Shown: positions 5,758 through 7,715 of the stretch, piece after piece
Numbering within the stretch: the first letter of the stretch is position 1
Layout of the letters: every line of letters begins with the position of its first letter
Origin: Planctomycetota bacterium
GTDB taxonomy: Bacteria > Planctomycetota > PUPC01 > DSUN01
Assembly (NCBI GenBank): GCA_016872875.1
Contig: VGYW01000395.1
Span: 1 to 7,715, forward strand
Length of the DNA stretch: 7,715 nt
Direction of reading: 5' to 3'
Made by a program: the position numbers and the translations under genes
Notes under the pieces: generated by a model
Told to the model about the DNA's origin: nothing
What the model saw: the letters and a program-made list of their open reading frames with translations, nothing else
Database searches by the model: none

Positions 5758-5786
5758 TTGATTTCCTGGCACGCCTGACGCATACT
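5758..5786 (+). promoter_or_regulatory. Possible promoter of the ATPase/TOPRIM-like operon
   Basis: TTGATT (5758-5763) and CATACT (5781-5786) each match 4 of 6 consensus bases and are 17 nt apart. This would leave a leader of about 60 nt carrying the GC hairpin at 5821-5834. The match is weak and could be chance. Confidence 0.3.
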
Positions 5787-5853
5787 GGTGTGAGACTGTG
5801 ACTCTGCGCAACCGCGGCCTCGCCCCACGGGGCGGCTCTGTCGGGAGTGATCT

Positions 5854-7056
5854 ATGCTTCGCAAACTTTACGTCCACAACTTCAAGACCCTCCTGAACTT
5901 CACCTTCGAGCCAAAGGGTCTCAATCTCCTCATCGGCCGCAACAACGTCGGCAAGACCAACCTCTGCCAGGCCATGCACTTCCTGTCCCTCACCACGCGG
6001 AAGAGCCTCGCCAGCGCACGTTCTGAGGCCGTGGGGCTCACTTGGTCATTCACGAACCGGTACTACAAGGAGACGACGGCGGAGTTCGCGTGCGAGTGCG
6101 AGCTGCCCCTCAATGGCGAACGCTACCGCTTCGACTACCGGCTCAGCATAAACGTCCCGAATGCTCTTGAGGCTGGCGCGCAACCGAGAATGGTCTCAGA
6201 GACCCTGGACGTCTCGGGCGGCGGGCGCACCAACTGGCGGCTGATCACGGCAGCCGGAGACAGAGTTCACTTCACTGACGAATCGGGCGCCCCGAGGCCA
6301 CCGGGGGTGGATATTGATGTTGGTGGCAAGGTCTGGGGACCTGCTACAACGGGGCTTAGCCTCGTCACCGGCGGCGGCCCCACTACCCGCCTCATGTGGG
6401 AGTTCAAGTCCTACCTGGAGTCCTGGGCCTCGTACGACCTGGAGAATAGCCGCCTGCGCGACACGGCTATCACGCCACTGGACCCCCGCCTGGCGCGTAA
6501 CGGCAGCAATCTGGCGTATCTCATCCACACGCTCAAGATGGGCGATGACAGAGCCTATCGGGAGCTTCTCGAGCTGACCCGCGCGCTGGCGCCGGAACTG
6601 CACGCGATCAACTTCCTGGGCTCGCCCGACCCGAGCCAAGTGTTCATGGTATTCGAGGATGCGGAGGGACGGCGGTTCTTTCCGCAACAGCTCTCCAACG
6701 GAACGCTGCGGTTTCTCGCGCTGCTCTGTATCAGCGCCAGGAATCGGCAGGATGCCCAGAGGGGCGCGCCCCCGCCTCTCAGCCTGATCGAGGAGCCGGA
6801 AACAGGGATATTTGTGGGCGAGCTCAAAGGTCTGCTAGAGAGCATTGACCCTACCGGCCGCGAGGGGCAGTACGTCTTCACCAGCCACTCGCCGTACTTC
6901 ATTGACCTGTTCGATGCGCACCTCGACGGGGTGTTCCTGCTGAAGCGCGAGAAGACTCATACCACCCTTGTTCAGCCAGATCCTGAGAGGGTCCGGCGCC
7001 TCATCGAAGAGGACTTCCCCCTGGGCGAACTGCACTTCAGGGAGATGCTGGGGTGA
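5854..7056 (+). CDS. AAA_21/OLD-type ABC-fold ATPase, putative defence protein
   Basis: The 400-residue protein has the full ATP-binding set of RecF/SMC/OLD-like ATPases: an N-terminal strand and turn (LRKLYVHNFKTL), Walker A GRNNVGKTN (28-36), an ABC-type signature LSNGT (280-284), Walker B LSLIEEPETG (309-318) and a switch histidine in TSHSPYFID (343-351). The segment at about 60-260 is the variable insertion between Walker A and signature. The usual EEPExGIHP reads EEPETGIFV here, so the His is replaced by Phe. There is no C-terminal TOPRIM domain; the neighbour seems to supply it. GGGAG at 5843-5847 is 6 nt before the ATG. The GTGA overlap with the next gene implies fixed stoichiometry. 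OLD-type, PARIS (AriA) and RloA-like proteins share this design, and by analogy it may sense phage or foreign DNA. The ATPase call is firm; the defence role is inferred. Confidence 0.85.
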   Translation: MLRKLYVHNFKTLLNFTFEPKGLNLLIGRNNVGKTNLCQAMHFLSLTTRKSLASARSEAVGLTWSFTNRYYKETTAEFACECELPLNGERYRFDYRLSINVPNALEAGAQPRMVSETLDVSGGGRTNWRLITAAGDRVHFTDESGAPRPPGVDIDVGGKVWGPATTGLSLVTGGGPTTRLMWEFKSYLESWASYDLENSRLRDTAITPLDPRLARNGSNLAYLIHTLKMGDDRAYRELLELTRALAPELHAINFLGSPDPSQVFMVFEDAEGRRFFPQQLSNGTLRFLALLCISARNRQDAQRGAPPPLSLIEEPETGIFVGELKGLLESIDPTGREGQYVFTSHSPYFIDLFDAHLDGVFLLKREKTHTTLVQPDPERVRRLIEEDFPLGELHFREMLG

Positions 7057-7592
7057 TCTGCATAGGCTACGCCGTGGAGGGCTGGCGGGACCGGGCATTT
7101 GTGCGTGGCTTGGCGGACCGATGGTGTCCGGGCACCCAACTCATCGAGGGGCGCTTCCGCGGCAGCACCGGCCTCTCGCTCAGGCGCGAGCTCGCTAGGG
7201 CCTGCACCGAGCTCTTGTCCCACGGGGCCGATTTCATCGTTGTCCTGCGCGACGCCAACAAGGAGGATTGGCAGGAGGTGCGTACCAGCGAGCGCGCGAG
7301 GGTGCCAGCGGCAGCGCTGCATTGCACCGTCTACGGTGTGGCCGAGAGGAGCATCGAAGATTGGCTCAATGCCGATCCTGGCTATCTCGCCGCGCAACTC
7401 GGCGTCCCATTGTCGCAACTCCCGTCAAGAAGCTCCTCTCAAGCCGAGGCGCTGATCGCCGCCGTTGTCCGGGATGCGCCGCTGGACCGCTGGATCCCGG
7501 TCTCGCGGTCCTTTGAGACATTCTACGAAGATGCTCGCAGCATGGCCCAACGGTCGGGCAGGTGCGCGATCCCCAATGAGCGCGAGACCTAA
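7053..7592 (+). CDS. TOPRIM-like / DUF4276-like partner of the ATPase
   Basis: The 179-residue protein has a TOPRIM-like arrangement: hydrophobic strand then Glu9-Gly10 with Asp13 (ICIGYAVEGWRDRAFV), a second hydrophobic strand ending in an acidic motif (DFIVVLRDANKEDW, Asp67-Ala68-Asn69, 60-73), and an ERSIEDWLNAD motif (98-108) like the E-x-WL-AD stretch of small TOPRIM-related proteins such as DUF4276. Canonical TOPRIM has DxD; here the second Asp is Asn, with Glu71 and Asp72 close by. The start is GTG at 7053, overlapping the ATPase stop as GTGA, with AGGGAG at 7039-7044 as ribosome site. It would be the nuclease or effector half of a split OLD-like system. It is much smaller than the DUF4435 (AriB) effectors of PARIS. 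The fold is inferred from motif order only. Confidence 0.62.
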   Translation: MICIGYAVEGWRDRAFVRGLADRWCPGTQLIEGRFRGSTGLSLRRELARACTELLSHGADFIVVLRDANKEDWQEVRTSERARVPAAALHCTVYGVAERSIEDWLNADPGYLAAQLGVPLSQLPSRSSSQAEALIAAVVRDAPLDRWIPVSRSFETFYEDARSMAQRSGRCAIPNERET

Positions 7593-7630
7593 ATAGGTAT
7601 TCACGATTTCGACTCGATGTAAGTCAAGTA

Positions 7631-7660
7631 TTGACAAGGGGTTGTGTAATCATATAGAAT
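7631..7660 (+). promoter_or_regulatory. Strong sigma70-type promoter with palindromic -35 region
   Basis: TTGACA at 7631-7636 is a perfect -35 box. TAGAAT at 7655-7660 matches 5 of 6 -10 bases at 18 nt spacing (TATAGA at 7653 with 16 nt is an alternative). GTCAA-GTA-TTGAC (7623-7635) is a palindrome over the -35 box and may be an operator. The expected transcript starts around 7667-7669, at the ATG of a possible next gene. Confidence 0.65.
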
Positions 7661-7661
7661 A

Positions 7662-7707
7662 GGCCCCCATGAGTGGTATTGGGTACGTTTCCATACTCAC
7701 GGGGGCC
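7662..7707 (+). repeat. Inverted repeat / hairpin at the right edge
   Basis: Arms 7662-7674 (GGCCCCCATGAGT) and 7695-7707 (ACTCACGGGGGCC) pair over 13 positions with one mismatch around a 20-nt loop. It lies at or just after the predicted transcription start, so it would form at the 5' end of the RNA. The ATG at 7669 is within the left arm. No U-tract is visible before the window ends. Confidence 0.7.
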
Positions 7708-7715
7708 ATGGAAAT
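7669..7715 (+). CDS. Possible start of next gene, truncated by window end
   Basis: ATG at 7669 opens a frame that runs to the end of the window (MSGIGYVSILTGAME, 15 residues plus a partial codon). It lies 8 nt after the -10 box and has no Shine-Dalgarno, so it would be leaderless like the antitoxin at 3285. The sequence is too short to identify, and the region could instead be a structured RNA. Confidence 0.35.
   Translation, partial: MSGIGYVSILTGAME

Larger units (their letters stand above)
5543..5853 (+). other. 311-nt intergenic region: triplet inverted repeat and possible promoter
   Basis: No convincing coding frame was found here. The left half contains the TCG/CGA inverted repeat (5613-5689). 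The right half contains a weak promoter candidate (5758-5786), a compact GC hairpin CGCCCC-AC-GGGGCG (5821-5834) and the ribosome site GGGAG (5843-5847) of the ATPase gene. Frames across the triplet repeat give low-complexity Ser/Asp/Glu or Thr/Arg runs and were not called as genes. Confidence 0.7.

Noticed and set aside
5546..5761. Short frame of 71 codons through the triplet repeat
   Set aside because: The translation is low-complexity repeat sequence with no ribosome site; better explained as a non-coding inverted repeat.
5821..5834. Terminator or riboswitch before the ATPase gene
   Set aside because: The GC hairpin has only a two-base centre and no T-run, and it lies just before the ribosome site; no recognised riboswitch core is visible.
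3774..7667. Shared 11-mer GAATAGGCCCC after the toxin gene and at the right edge
   Set aside because: Several identical 11-mer pairs are expected by chance in a window of this size; the flanking sequences do not match, so it is not called as an attachment site or repeat.

Overview
This window looks like a high-GC environmental bacterial genome, most plausibly from the Planctomycetota or a related PVC-type lineage. That placement is inference. It rests on the CE15-type carbohydrate esterase, a small protein beginning MRDPIVEEVR that I associate with planctomycetes and cyanobacteria, a System II (ResB/CcsA) cytochrome c maturation set next to a multiheme cytochrome, and several short dispersed-type repeats in the gene gaps. 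No rRNA, tRNA, insertion sequence or CRISPR array was seen. All supported genes lie on the plus strand.

Region 1 (1-3253) is a cytochrome c block. It opens with the 3' part of a secreted multiheme cytochrome with four CXXCH motifs and a beta-rich Gly/Thr/Asn module between hemes 1 and 2. A compact ResB (913-1935) and a CcsA heme lyase with the WWD motif (2000-2803) follow; together they would carry heme out and attach it to such cytochromes. A small three-helix CopD-like membrane protein (2885-3253) closes the block. Tandem 7-bp repeats sit at both ends of resB, and a nested inverted repeat fills the ccsA/CopD-like gap.

Region 2 (3250-4253) is a small-gene island. A ribbon-helix-helix antitoxin and RelE-family toxin overlap by 14 nt and have their own promoter, an operator-like palindrome and an apparently leaderless start. 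Next come two more small genes, one of unknown function and one RHH-like, joined to each other and to the following esterase gene by ATGA overlaps.

Region 3 (4250-5853) holds a secreted CE15-like (glucuronoyl esterase type) hydrolase and a 311-nt gap. The gap contains a 21-bp perfect inverted repeat made of TCG/CGA triplets.

Region 4 (5854-7715) is a two-gene operon: an OLD/AAA_21-type ABC-fold ATPase and a small TOPRIM-like partner joined by a GTGA overlap. The layout resembles ATPase plus TOPRIM-nuclease defence modules such as OLD-type and PARIS-like systems, but the small partner does not look like a standard AriB or full OLD nuclease. It is the best candidate here for an under-described system. 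The window ends with a strong promoter, a palindrome over its -35 box, and a hairpin that contains the likely start codon of a truncated next gene.
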